A stretch of 64,000 nt of DNA from Streptomyces stelliscabiei (GTDB lineage: Bacteria > Actinomycetota > Actinomycetes > Streptomycetales > Streptomycetaceae). This document shows, piece by piece, positions 1 to 24,271 of the stretch. The notes under the pieces were generated by a model. That model saw only the letters and a list, made by a program, of their open reading frames with translations. It ran no database searches and had not been told where the DNA came from. The stretch covers positions 496,001 through 560,000 of the forward strand of contig NZ_JADBGF010000001.1 of the NCBI RefSeq assembly GCF_014873495.1, written 5' to 3'. A program made the translations under genes and the position numbers. Positions within the stretch are counted from its first letter, which is position 1; each line of letters starts with the position of its first letter.

Positions 1-555
1 CGGATCGGGCTCGGTCGCGTCGCCGTACGGCAGGATCATGACGTCGGTCAGGGGCACCCCCGCTCCCCCGCGCAGCAGCGGGGAGGTCGTGGCCGCGAGG
101 GCGCCGAGGGAGGCTCCGTGGAAGCCGCCGGTGAAGGCGATCACCTCAGTGCGGCCGGTGACCTTGCGGGCCAGCTTGAGCGCGGCCTCGACGGCGAGCG
201 TGCCGGCCGGGCCGGGAAACTGGACGACGTGGTCACCGAGTCCGCGCGGCTGAAGGACGAGGCTGGTGAACCGCTCCAGGAAGTCGGCCTTGGCCGTGGT
301 GTGCAGGTCCAGCGACTGCACCGGTCCGCCGGCCGTGAGGTAGGAGGTCACCCGTTCGACGATGGCGGGCGGGTTGTGGCCGTAGTTGAGCGATCCGGCC
401 CCGCACAGCAGGTCCACGTAGCGGCGACCGGAGGTGTCCCACAGGTGGTGCCCGGCGGCGCGTTCGAACACGACCGGAAAGTCGCGGCAGTAGCTGCGTA
501 CGTTCGACTCGTGACGTTCGAACACATCAAGGGGTGTCCGGTCGGTCTCGGTCAT
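1..555 (-). CDS. Diaminobutyrate--2-oxoglutarate aminotransferase (EctB-like), N-terminal part
   Basis: Class III PLP-dependent aminotransferase of the EctB/DABA family, which converts aspartate-4-semialdehyde and glutamate to L-2,4-diaminobutyrate. Only the first 185 residues are present and the reading frame runs off the left edge. It starts with ATG at 555 (MTETDRTPLDVFERHESNV). Family signatures read directly are RSYCRDFPVVFERA near the start, GAGSLNYGHNPP, VQFPGPAGTLAVEAALKLARKVTG and FTGGFHGASLGALAATTS. The PLP lysine lies off the window. It is the last visible gene of the leftward NRPS operon, 62 bp after the hydroxylase stop, so it most likely supplies 2,4-diaminobutyrate as a building block. 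None of the readable A-domain codes is clearly a diaminobutyrate code, so its role here is inferred. A second possibility is amination of the aldehyde released by the NRPS reductase domain, as class III aminotransferases do in some other pathways, but the similarity favours DABA synthesis. Confidence 0.88.
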   Translation of the reverse strand, partial: MTETDRTPLDVFERHESNVRSYCRDFPVVFERAAGHHLWDTSGRRYVDLLCGAGSLNYGHNPPAIVERVTSYLTAGGPVQSLDLHTTAKADFLERFTSLVLQPRGLGDHVVQFPGPAGTLAVEAALKLARKVTGRTEVIAFTGGFHGASLGALAATTSPLLRGGAGVPLTDVMILPYGDATEPDP

Positions 556-617
556 CTCAGCACGTACCTTTCTGGATTCTCGAACTCATGAATCTCGTGA
601 CCCATGTGCTGACGACG

Positions 618-1637
618 TCACTTGACGAGGACCGTTCCGTCGCCGGGGCGGTGGTCGCGGGAGCGGCGGAGGTCGCTGAATGCGAACGTCCGCTGGAGCC
701 AGCGGTCACGGCCGTCGTAGCGCGGGGTGAACGCCGAACGGCCGTGCAGGGTGACCCGGTTGTCGACGACGGCGAGGTCGCCGGGGCGCAGGCGTACCGA
801 GGTGTACGTCCGGTGGGCCACCTCGGCCAGTTCGGCGAGGGCCGTTCGGGCCTCGGGGGTCACGCCCCGGGTGGCCGCCTCGTCGAAGCACCAGTCGGGG
901 TCGTCCGGGTCGCCGGTGAGGACGGCATGCGCGGTGCCCTGACCGACCTGGCCGAAGGACGGCGGGGCCTCGGTGACGTACTCGGGGCGCCCGAGCGCGG
1001 CCCGGGTGGTCGGCGTCAGCAGGGGCAGGACGCGGCGTACGCAGCTGGTGCGCAGTTCGGCGACGCCCTCGTGGTCGGCCCGCAGGCACAGCAGCATGAC
1101 GTAGTCGGGGCGGTGGGGGTGGAAGGCGTTCTCGGTGTGGAAGGTGAGTTCGACCGAGCCGACGTTGCCCTGGACCTTCTCCTGACCGGGCACCGGGACC
1201 ACGTCCTGGACCAGTGCGCCGGACTTCTCCGCCGCGAACGCGGCCGGGTCGCCGAGCCCGGCCGCGAACAGCAGCAGTGTCGCCGCCGCCAGGGTGGGGG
1301 TGTGCTGGACGGAGCCCTTCACCATGGGGGTGGAGGGCAGGTCGGCGGCGCCGATGGGCAGCCGCCGCAGGACGAGGGCGCCGTCGGGGCCGGAGTTCCT
1401 GCGGAACTCCCGTATCGGACGTCGTACTTCGGCCGGGGCGTCCTCCCAGGCGTGGCGGGCCCGGCCCACCCAGACGGGGTCGTCGACCCGGTCCCCCGCC
1501 TCGTCCAGCAGACCGCTCGTCACCCGGGCCAGTACGGCGAGGTCCAAGGCACCGAGGCGCACCGTTCCGTCGTCGGTGGCGGGGCGGGGGGGCCGCGCCG
1601 GGTCCGCGGGTGCCGTCGTCGAATCGACGCTGATCAC
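618..1637 (-). CDS. Fe(II)/2-oxoglutarate-dependent amino acid beta-hydroxylase (AsnO/VioC-like)
   Basis: Non-haem iron dioxygenase of the clavaminate synthase-like family (AsnO, VioC), whose members hydroxylate the beta carbon of free Asn or Arg before NRPS loading. The facial triad is visible as H-T-E in FHTENAFHPHRPDYVM, with the distal histidine in VVDNRVTLHGRSAF and the 2-oxoglutarate arginine in the following RDRWLQRTF. The length of 339 residues fits the family (about 330-350). I chose the GTG at 1637, preceded by GGAAGTGA; an upstream ATG-type start at 1700 would add 21 unconserved residues. It lies 97 bp after the MbtH gene in the NRPS operon. Two adenylation domains of the NRPS carry Asn-like codes, so L-Asn to beta-hydroxy-Asn is the most economical substrate guess. 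The substrate itself cannot be proven from sequence. Confidence 0.88.
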   Translation of the reverse strand: MISVDSTTAPADPARPPRPATDDGTVRLGALDLAVLARVTSGLLDEAGDRVDDPVWVGRARHAWEDAPAEVRRPIREFRRNSGPDGALVLRRLPIGAADLPSTPMVKGSVQHTPTLAAATLLLFAAGLGDPAAFAAEKSGALVQDVVPVPGQEKVQGNVGSVELTFHTENAFHPHRPDYVMLLCLRADHEGVAELRTSCVRRVLPLLTPTTRAALGRPEYVTEAPPSFGQVGQGTAHAVLTGDPDDPDWCFDEAATRGVTPEARTALAELAEVAHRTYTSVRLRPGDLAVVDNRVTLHGRSAFTPRYDGRDRWLQRTFAFSDLRRSRDHRPGDGTVLVK

Positions 1638-1734
1638 GTCGTGTTCACTTCCGTTCCGTACGTCGCATGAAAGGCCGTCGCGTGTTTGAGGCCGGCGCAT
1701 GGATTCGGCCGTCGCGTGGATTCGGCCGGGGCGG

Positions 1735-1944
1735 TCAGGCGTCCATGGCGTCGACGAGGCTCTGGGGGCGCAGGTCGGTCCATTCGCGCTCGACGTACTC
1801 CAGGCAGGCGGTGCGGCTGTCCGGGCCGAAGACGGTGGTCCAGCCGGCGGGGACGTCGGTGAAGTCGGGCCACAGGGAGTGCTGGTTCTCGTCGTTGACC
1901 AGGACCCGGTAGGTGCCGTCGGGGTTCTCGAAGGGGTTGGTCAT
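1735..1944 (-). CDS. MbtH-like protein
   Basis: Small 69-residue MbtH-family chaperone/activator that binds NRPS adenylation domains and improves their solubility and activity. Family hallmarks are all present: the N-terminal [17 protein letters not shown], the S-L-W-P motif (HSLWPDF), the V-P-A-G-W motif and the conserved pattern around [15 protein letters not shown]. It starts with ATG at 1944, preceded by GGAACACC and more distal purines. It lies 147 bp downstream of the NRPS stop in the same operon, so it probably serves the cis adenylation domains and perhaps the trans-acting A-T protein encoded at 29.1-31.8 kb. Length and motifs are typical and nothing looks damaged. Confidence 0.95.
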   Translation of the reverse strand: MTNPFENPDGTYRVLVNDENQHSLWPDFTDVPAGWTTVFGPDSRTACLEYVEREWTDLRPQSLVDAMDA

Positions 1945-2091
1945 GGCGGGTCGGTGTTCCTTTCGGGAGCCGGGAGGCGCTTTGCCTCCCGGTGCAGGGG
2001 AGTTGGGCCACGGTTCCGGCCGAGAGTCCGGGCGGTGTGGTCGGTCGTCAGGTCGATGTGGTGGGCGGCAGGCCGGTCCGTGCGGCTCGCC

Positions 2092-18606
<16,515 letters not shown>

Positions 18607-18608
18607 GG

Positions 18609-18893
18609 TCAGACCTGCTTCCCGCTCGTCCGAGCCGCCTCGGACTCTCGGCCGACCAGCTCGGACAGCGCCGCGCTCAGCGCGTCGACCGTGGGGTGGT
18701 CCCAGGTCAGCGCGTCGTCGACGGTCACCTCGAACTCGTCCTCGATGTCGGCGGTGATGGCCAGCGCCGTCAGCGAGTCCAGGCCGTAGGCGACCAGCGG
18801 AACGGACGTGTCGATGTCCTGCGGCGCACGGCGCAGGTAGGTCGCCACCCGCGCGGTCAGCCAGGTGTGCACGTCTGGGTTGCCAGCGGTCAT
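18609..18893 (-). CDS. Stand-alone acyl/peptidyl carrier protein
   Basis: A 94-residue carrier protein with the phosphopantetheine site Ser40 in VAYGLDSLTAL and an acidic helix II typical of acyl carrier proteins. It sits 114 bp after the second acyl-CoA dehydrogenase and its stop is 2 bp from the NRPS start, so translation is probably coupled. By analogy with lipopeptide initiation systems (DptE/DptF of daptomycin; the ramoplanin and friulimicin loading proteins), the upstream fatty acyl-AMP ligase loads a fatty acid on this protein. The dehydrogenases then desaturate the acyl thioester, and the first C domain of the NRPS takes the chain. That sequence of events is inferred from gene order and family knowledge. 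The start ATG at 18893 gives a normal-length domain with a short tail. Confidence 0.92.
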   Translation of the reverse strand: MTAGNPDVHTWLTARVATYLRRAPQDIDTSVPLVAYGLDSLTALAITADIEDEFEVTVDDALTWDHPTVDALSAALSELVGRESEAARTSGKQV

Positions 18894-19007
18894 GAGGGGA
18901 TCTCTTTCTTGAGCGGAGGGGCGGTCGGAAGCCGCGGCGCACGACGGCGCGGCGCGCGCCCGTGCGGGCGGACGGTGGAGGCCGTACGGCTGTGACGGTG
19001 GCGGTTG

Positions 19008-20720
19008 TCAGACCGCGAGGTGTCTTCCGGTGAGGCCGAAGGAGCGGCCGGTGGCCCGGCGGTCGAGGAGTTCGGCGAACAGCGCGTCCTCGGCCGGTGC
19101 GGGCAGCGGGCCGGTGGCATTCGGGCCCGGCGCCGATCGGTGCAGGGCCGCGCGCAGCCACGCGGGGTCGGCGAGGAAGTCGCCCGGGCGGGCGTGCCGC
19201 CAGACCTGCACGTAGACGGTCCGGGAGAGGAGCCGTACGTACCGGGTGACGAGGTCGTAGTGCTCGGGCCGGGCCTCGACGCCGAGGTCCACCGGCGACA
19301 ACGTGCCGCACTCGGCAGCCAGTTCGGCCAGTTCGCTGCGGTCGCCGCGGACCGCCGTACGCAGTTCGGCGTGGCCGGCTGCCCAGGACGCGTCGGCCAG
19401 GGCGTGCAGGGATCCGGCGACGGGGTCGCGGCCGGCGGCGTGCAGGGCCAGCCGGTCGTACCGCAGGGGCGGCAGCGGCTCGGCGAGCGCGAACAGGTCG
19501 CCGGGCGGCTCGGTGCCGGGGCGGGCCCAGGTGCGGCGGGCCAGCAGCGGGAGCTGGGGCAGCAGGCTCATCTGGCAGGCGGCGCGCGCGATGTGTCCGA
19601 AGCCGACGGGCGCGAGGTCGCGCAGCAGCTTCTGGAAGAGGGCGGTGGGCCCTTCGCGGAGGTAGAAGTGGGCGCCCAGGAGTTCCGCGAGCCGGTCCAT
19701 GGCGTCGAGGAGCAGCCGGGACACCTCGAACTTGACCGCCGAGGCGTAGACGCTCGCCGCGCCGGGGGCCAGGTGCAGCGCGCGGGCGCCGACCGCGCCG
19801 AGGGTTTCGGCGCGCAGCAGGTCGGCGAAGACACCGGCCAGCACCGAGCGGACGTGGGGGAGGTCGGTCGCGCTCCCGCCGTACAGTCGGCGCGTCGTCA
19901 GATGGTCCAGGGCGATGCGCAGTCCGGTGTCCAGGATGCCGCTGGCCATCGCGGGCAGGACCGTGCGGGTGATCTGGAGGGCCTTCAGGGCGGTCTCCAG
20001 GCCGGAGCCGACCGGGCCGAGAATTGCGGAGGCGGGAACCGGGAGTCCGTCGAAGGTCAGGCCGCCGAGCTGGACTCCCCGCATCCCCACGGTCTCGAAG
20101 CGCGGCAGGTCGGTCAGGCGTGCGGGGTCGGCGCTCGCCCGGTCGACGAGGATCAGGGAGTGGCTGCGCGGACCGGGCCGGGGGTCGGTGCGGGCGAGCA
20201 CGACCATGGCGTCGGCGCGTCGGATGTTGGTGACGACCTCCTTGCGTCCGCTCAGCCGCAGTGAGCCGTCGTCCGCCGCCGTGGCGGTGAACTCCGTTCC
20301 CGCCATGTCGTTGCCGTGCGCCAGTTCGTGGAAGGCGATGGCGATGCGCCGGCCGTCCAGGAGGAGGTGGGCGGCCTGTTCGGTCTGCCGTGCGTCGCCT
20401 GCGGTCCACAGGGTGACTCCGGCGATGAGCGAGCTGGCGCCGTAGCCGAGGCCGAGCGCGGGGTCGCGGCGGTACAGGGCGCGCATCACCTCCGCGAGGT
20501 GGTCGGCGCGCTCCAGTCGGCCGCCCAGCTCGGGGGGCACGAACTCGGCGTTCAGTCCGTAGGAGTGCAGCAGCGACTCCCCCGCGGTGAGCGGCTCCGC
20601 CCGCTCGTCGGCGGCGAGGATCGCGGGCGCGCCGGTGGGGTTCGCGGGATCGGAGAGGCTTCCGAGCAGGTGCTCCAGTTCGTCGGCGCGCTTGGGGGCG
20701 AGGCCGGTGGTGGGGGTCAT
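19008..20720 (-). CDS. Acyl-CoA dehydrogenase family protein (acyl-ACP desaturation), second copy
   Basis: 570-residue FAD-dependent acyl-CoA dehydrogenase-like protein. The start ATG at 20720 overlaps the previous dehydrogenase stop by 4 bp (ATGA). The central region reads like an acyl-CoA dehydrogenase: FHELAHGNDMAGTEF in the FAD-binding middle domain, LSGRKEVVTN, then ILGPVGSGLETALKALQITRTVLPAMASGILDTGLRIALDHL leading into the C-terminal helical domain with RRLYGG. A long C-terminal tail beyond residue about 400 is rich in Ala and Leu, and is also seen in dehydrogenases of lipopeptide pathways. It probably introduces a double bond into the carrier-bound fatty acyl chain. With the sister gene beside it, two oxidations (a dienoyl chain) are possible. 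The usual catalytic Glu position could not be placed confidently, so one of the two copies may have a non-catalytic or different role. Confidence 0.85.
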   Translation of the reverse strand: MTPTTGLAPKRADELEHLLGSLSDPANPTGAPAILAADERAEPLTAGESLLHSYGLNAEFVPPELGGRLERADHLAEVMRALYRRDPALGLGYGASSLIAGVTLWTAGDARQTEQAAHLLLDGRRIAIAFHELAHGNDMAGTEFTATAADDGSLRLSGRKEVVTNIRRADAMVVLARTDPRPGPRSHSLILVDRASADPARLTDLPRFETVGMRGVQLGGLTFDGLPVPASAILGPVGSGLETALKALQITRTVLPAMASGILDTGLRIALDHLTTRRLYGGSATDLPHVRSVLAGVFADLLRAETLGAVGARALHLAPGAASVYASAVKFEVSRLLLDAMDRLAELLGAHFYLREGPTALFQKLLRDLAPVGFGHIARAACQMSLLPQLPLLARRTWARPGTEPPGDLFALAEPLPPLRYDRLALHAAGRDPVAGSLHALADASWAAGHAELRTAVRGDRSELAELAAECGTLSPVDLGVEARPEHYDLVTRYVRLLSRTVYVQVWRHARPGDFLADPAWLRAALHRSAPGPNATGPLPAPAEDALFAELLDRRATGRSFGLTGRHLAV

Positions 20721-22381
20721 GCGGCACCTCCCAGCAGGGTGAACTCCGGTGCGGGTGTGCGGAGTACGGCTTCGGCCAGGGTGTCGAGGACCTTGCTGTC
20801 GTCGACGCCCAGCAGGACGGTCAGACAGGCCCGCAGCCACAGGGCGTTCCCGCCGAGCCCTCCTGCGCGCAGGTGCGGGTTCTCCAGCCACAGCAGCAGA
20901 CAGGAGGCCGAGGCGTAGGCGCGTTCGTATGCTTCGGCGAGGCGGAACGCCGTGCTGGGCAGGCCGCCCGCCACGGGGACGAAGTCAGCCGACTCCTCTT
21001 CCAGGCGGGCCAGTTCGGCGAGCAGGAGGTCGAGCAGCGGGCCCGCCTCCGGGGGCCCCTGCCGCCGTAGCCGTGCGGCCAGGTCGGGCAGGGCCTGCAC
21101 GGCGCTGCAGCCCGTCACGGACAACAGCGTCAGCCGGTCGGGGGCGAACGGGGGCAGCGGGGCGGTGAGGTCGGCGGCGGCGCGCAGGCCCTCGCCGTCG
21201 GTGCGGCGGCGGCTCAACTGGCGTGCCAGGCGCGGCATCTGGTTGAGGAGGGCCGCGCGGTTGACGGCCGTGCTGCCGTCGAAGATCGCGCAGATCCGGT
21301 GGTCGCGCTCCAGTTTGGCGAAGCCGCCGCCGGGCGGTGAGGTGAGGAAGCCGCGGACGCCCAGCAGTTCGCCGAGCGCGCCCAGGGTCTCCTGGGTGAG
21401 CGTCGGAACGTATGCCTTGGTGATCGCGGAGACGGCGCTCAGTTCGCCGGGCAGGGTGTGCACCGAGCGGGCGGAGAGCACGCTCACCGCCTCCGCCGTC
21501 AGTGCGGCGGCGGCTGCCCGGCCGAGGATGCGGCGTACGTGCGGGACGTCGGCGAGGCGGCGGCCGTACAGTTCGCGTCCGATCACGAAGTCCCGGGCCA
21601 GGCGCAGGGCGTGGTCGGCGGCGCCGAGGGAGAGCGCGGCGCAGGTGACGCGGGTGAGCTGGAGGGTCTTGAGGACCACGGGGATGCCGTCGCCCTCCTG
21701 CCCGATCAACGCGTCGGCGGGGACGGGTGCGCCGTCGAGGACGAAGCCGCTGATGTCGGCGCCCCGGATGCCGTGGGTCCGGACCTTCGGCAGGTTCCGC
21801 CAGGCTCCTTCGGGCAGGCGGCTCTTGTCCACGAGGAAGAGGCTGAAGCCGCGTGCGCCGCCCGCCGGGTCGGTGCGGGCGAGGACGCAGGCGAGGGTGG
21901 AGCGGGTGGCGTTGTTGATGAGCCACTTCTCGCCGGTGAGCCGCCAGCCGGCTCCGTCGCCGTCGGCGCCCGTGTCGGTGTCGGCCGCCGCCGCGAACTC
22001 GCCCGCCAGCAGGTCGGCACCGTGGTGGCGTTCGGTCAGTCCCCAGCAGACCGGTTCGCCGGCGCGTACACGTGCGGCGAGCCGGGCCGCCTGGTCCCGT
22101 GTGCCGGCCACCCAGACCGGTGCCGCCCCGAGGAACGTCTTGCCGTGGGCGATGGCCACGGTCAGATCGCGGCGGGCGACCGTGCGCAGCAGCGCCACCG
22201 TCTCGCCGAGGTCGCCGTCCGTGGGCAGCACGTAGTGGGCGGGCAGCCCGGCGTCGTCGAGCAGGTGGACGGCGCCGGCGGGGAACTCCTCCCGATGGTC
22301 GAGGGCGGCGAGCGCGTCCGGTGCGAAGGCGTCGTTCTCGTGGGCGGCGAGCAGGGTCTCCAGGTCGGCCGTGGTGGTCAT
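20717..22381 (-). CDS. Acyl-CoA dehydrogenase family protein (acyl-ACP desaturation), first copy
   Basis: 554-residue acyl-CoA dehydrogenase-like flavoprotein. Readable family segments are GLTERHHGADLLAGEF and GEKWLINNATRSTLACVLARTD in the middle domain, RTHGIRGADISGFVLDGAPVP, the arginine-rich RELYGRRLADVPHVRRILGRAA helix, and the late motif ICAIFDGSTAVN. That last motif corresponds to the I-Y-E-G-T region of the family but carries Asp where Glu is usual. The start ATG at 22381 overlaps the fatty acyl-AMP ligase stop by 4 bp, and its own stop overlaps the next dehydrogenase by 4 bp, so the four initiation genes are translationally coupled. It likely works on the acyl chain tethered to the small carrier protein rather than on CoA esters; this is inferred from context and from the two-dehydrogenase arrangement known in ramoplanin and enduracidin clusters. 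Confidence 0.87.
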   Translation of the reverse strand: MTTTADLETLLAAHENDAFAPDALAALDHREEFPAGAVHLLDDAGLPAHYVLPTDGDLGETVALLRTVARRDLTVAIAHGKTFLGAAPVWVAGTRDQAARLAARVRAGEPVCWGLTERHHGADLLAGEFAAAADTDTGADGDGAGWRLTGEKWLINNATRSTLACVLARTDPAGGARGFSLFLVDKSRLPEGAWRNLPKVRTHGIRGADISGFVLDGAPVPADALIGQEGDGIPVVLKTLQLTRVTCAALSLGAADHALRLARDFVIGRELYGRRLADVPHVRRILGRAAAAALTAEAVSVLSARSVHTLPGELSAVSAITKAYVPTLTQETLGALGELLGVRGFLTSPPGGGFAKLERDHRICAIFDGSTAVNRAALLNQMPRLARQLSRRRTDGEGLRAAADLTAPLPPFAPDRLTLLSVTGCSAVQALPDLAARLRRQGPPEAGPLLDLLLAELARLEEESADFVPVAGGLPSTAFRLAEAYERAYASASCLLLWLENPHLRAGGLGGNALWLRACLTVLLGVDDSKVLDTLAEAVLRTPAPEFTLLGGAA

Positions 22382-24132
22382 CGTGCGGTCACCCGCCGGT
22401 GCCGGGCCAGGGCAGCGGTGAGCAGCGGGTCCTCGCCGAGGTGGAGGGTGTCCAGTTCTCCGGTGAGGTAGAGGGCGCGCATGGCCGCGCGCTGCACCTT
22501 GCCGCTGGTGGTGCGCCGGACACCGCCGGGGCGGACCAGGGCGACCGAGGCGACGGGGACGCCGAACTCGCGGGCCATGGTCTGTTTCATGTCGACGGCG
22601 ATCTGCCCGAGGCGCTCCGCACCCCAGTGGGCCCGGATCTCGTGGACGGCGACGACCGACGGGGCGACGGCCGTCCCGTCGTCGTCGCCGACCAGGAAGA
22701 CGGCGCCGTGCAGACCTTCCAACTCCTCATGCTGGGAGCGCAGTTCGTACTCGATGTCGGAGGGGTGGAGGTTGCGTCCGTGCAGGACCAGGACGTCCTT
22801 GCTGCGGCCGGTGATGTAGAGGTCCCCGTCGAGCAGGGCTCCGAGGTCGCCGGTGCGCAGGTACGGTCCGCGTCCGTCGCCGGTGCGAGCCCGGAAGGTC
22901 GCGGCGGTGATGTGCTCGTTCTCCCAGTAGCCCGCGGTGACACAGGGGCCGTCGAGCCAGATCTCGCCGATACGGCCCTCGGGCAGGGCCTCGCCGCTGC
23001 CGGGATCGACGATCAGTACGTCCGACCCGGTCGGCGCCCCGCAGGCGACGAGTACGCGGGAGGGGTGCGTGGGGCCGGCCGGCCGCAGGAGCCGGTTCTC
23101 CAGTGCCGTGGCGTCGACGGCGGTCCTGAGCGGTGGCCGTCCGGTGGTGCCCGACGCCATCAGGGTCGCCTCGGCGAGGCCGTACACCGGGATGAGCGCG
23201 TCGGACCGCAGTCCCGCGGTGGCGAACCGTTCGGTGAAGGCGGTGACGACGTCGGCACGGACCGGTTCGGAGCCGTCGGCGAACTTGACCCGGGACAGGT
23301 CGAGCGCGGCGAGCTGCTCGTCGGTGACGCGGCGGACGCATATCTCGTAGCCGAAGTCGGGCGCGGCGGTGAATCCGACGCCGTGGGCGTCCAGCATGCG
23401 CAGCCAGTGGTAGGGGCGGCGCAGGAAGGACATGGGGTCCATCTGCACATAGCCGTCGCCGGAGAGGAGGCCGGGCAGCATCAGGCCGATCAGGCCCATG
23501 TCGTGGTAGAGGGGGATCCAGCCGCCGTACCTGGTGTCGGCGTCGTTGCGGAAGGTGTCCACCATCCGTTCGACGTTGGCGGCGAGGTTGCCGTGGGTGA
23601 CCATGACGCCCTTGGGGTCTCCGGTCGATCCGGAGGTGTACTGGAGCAGCGCCAGGGTGTCGGGCGACACCGCCGGGGCGGTCCAGGCGTCCGGGTCGCC
23701 CTCGCCGGTGTCGGTGGTGTGGCAGACCGCGCCGACGATGCCCTCCTCGGCGACCCACTTCTCGACGTCCGGCAGATCGCCGCTCTGTGTCAGGACGACA
23801 CGCACACCGGCGTCCCTGGCGATGGCGGCGAGGCGGCGGCGTTCATGCCGGTAGCGGCCCGGCAGCGGGGCCGGCACCGCGATGACCCCGGCGTACACGC
23901 AGGCGGAGAACGCGGTGGTGAATTCGATGCCTGGGGAATAGAGGAGAAGCGCCCGGTCTCCTGGGGAGAACCTTTCCTGGAGCCAGGAAGCGATACGCCT
24001 GGAATGCAGATCGAGTTCTGCTCGATTGCGCACCTTGCCGCTGATCTCGCTGAATTCGGAAACGTAGGTCACTGCGGGCCGCCGCGGATTACGCGCTGCT
24101 CGCTCCGTCAGCTCCGTGAGTAATTCTCGCAC
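22378..24132 (-). CDS. Fatty acyl-AMP ligase (FAAL), starts lipopeptide acylation
   Basis: Adenylate-forming enzyme of the FAAL type, which activates a free fatty acid as acyl-AMP and hands it to a carrier protein. Core motifs: LLQYTSGSTGDPKGVMVTHGN (A3), IPLYHDMGLIGLMLPGLLSGD, YGLAEATLMASG, LRTGDLGALLDGDLYITGRSKDVLVLHGRNLHPSDIE and VRRTTSGKVQRAAMRALY. The YHDMGLIG segment and the GRSKD-LHGRN pattern are typical of FAALs rather than acyl-CoA synthetases. I place the start at GTG 24132 (MRELLTELTERAARN), giving 584 residues as usual for FAALs. No strong Shine-Dalgarno is visible, and upstream starts at 24204 or 24234 cannot be excluded. With the GTG start, codon 4 is TTA (24123-24121), so bldA-dependent translation is likely. 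First gene of the leftward operon. Confidence 0.92.
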   Translation of the reverse strand: MRELLTELTERAARNPRRPAVTYVSEFSEISGKVRNRAELDLHSRRIASWLQERFSPGDRALLLYSPGIEFTTAFSACVYAGVIAVPAPLPGRYRHERRRLAAIARDAGVRVVLTQSGDLPDVEKWVAEEGIVGAVCHTTDTGEGDPDAWTAPAVSPDTLALLQYTSGSTGDPKGVMVTHGNLAANVERMVDTFRNDADTRYGGWIPLYHDMGLIGLMLPGLLSGDGYVQMDPMSFLRRPYHWLRMLDAHGVGFTAAPDFGYEICVRRVTDEQLAALDLSRVKFADGSEPVRADVVTAFTERFATAGLRSDALIPVYGLAEATLMASGTTGRPPLRTAVDATALENRLLRPAGPTHPSRVLVACGAPTGSDVLIVDPGSGEALPEGRIGEIWLDGPCVTAGYWENEHITAATFRARTGDGRGPYLRTGDLGALLDGDLYITGRSKDVLVLHGRNLHPSDIEYELRSQHEELEGLHGAVFLVGDDDGTAVAPSVVAVHEIRAHWGAERLGQIAVDMKQTMAREFGVPVASVALVRPGGVRRTTSGKVQRAAMRALYLTGELDTLHLGEDPLLTAALARHRRVTAR

Positions 24133-24271
24133 GACAGGAACGGTACGTGATCTTGTTTCCCGAACTTGTACCGAAAGCTTCAAGCACGCCCAAAGCAAGA
24201 CCATCGAACGGGCAAGAAAACTTGACACTTCCATGATCGACTTGACGCGGCGTCAGGCGTAGAAACGTTCC
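24133..24271. promoter_or_regulatory. Divergent promoter region between the two halves of the lipopeptide cluster
   Basis: The 139 bp between the FAAL start and the exporter ATPase start must hold both promoters. The stretch is AT-rich compared with its flanks. It contains TTGACA at 24222-24227 and TTGACG at 24242-24247 reading rightward, plausible -35 elements without convincing -10 partners. A perfect 13-bp palindrome, TGACGC-G-GCGTCA, lies at 24243-24255, ending 17 bp before the ATPase start, and would be well placed as an operator. No cluster-specific regulator gene is visible next to it. The control protein is therefore unknown. Confidence 0.5.

Noticed and set aside
18607..20727. An open frame extending the NRPS upstream by about 700 residues
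   Set aside because: It crosses the carrier protein and second dehydrogenase in another frame, is Arg/Pro-rich and shows no NRPS motifs. The C domain begins properly at the ATG at 18606.
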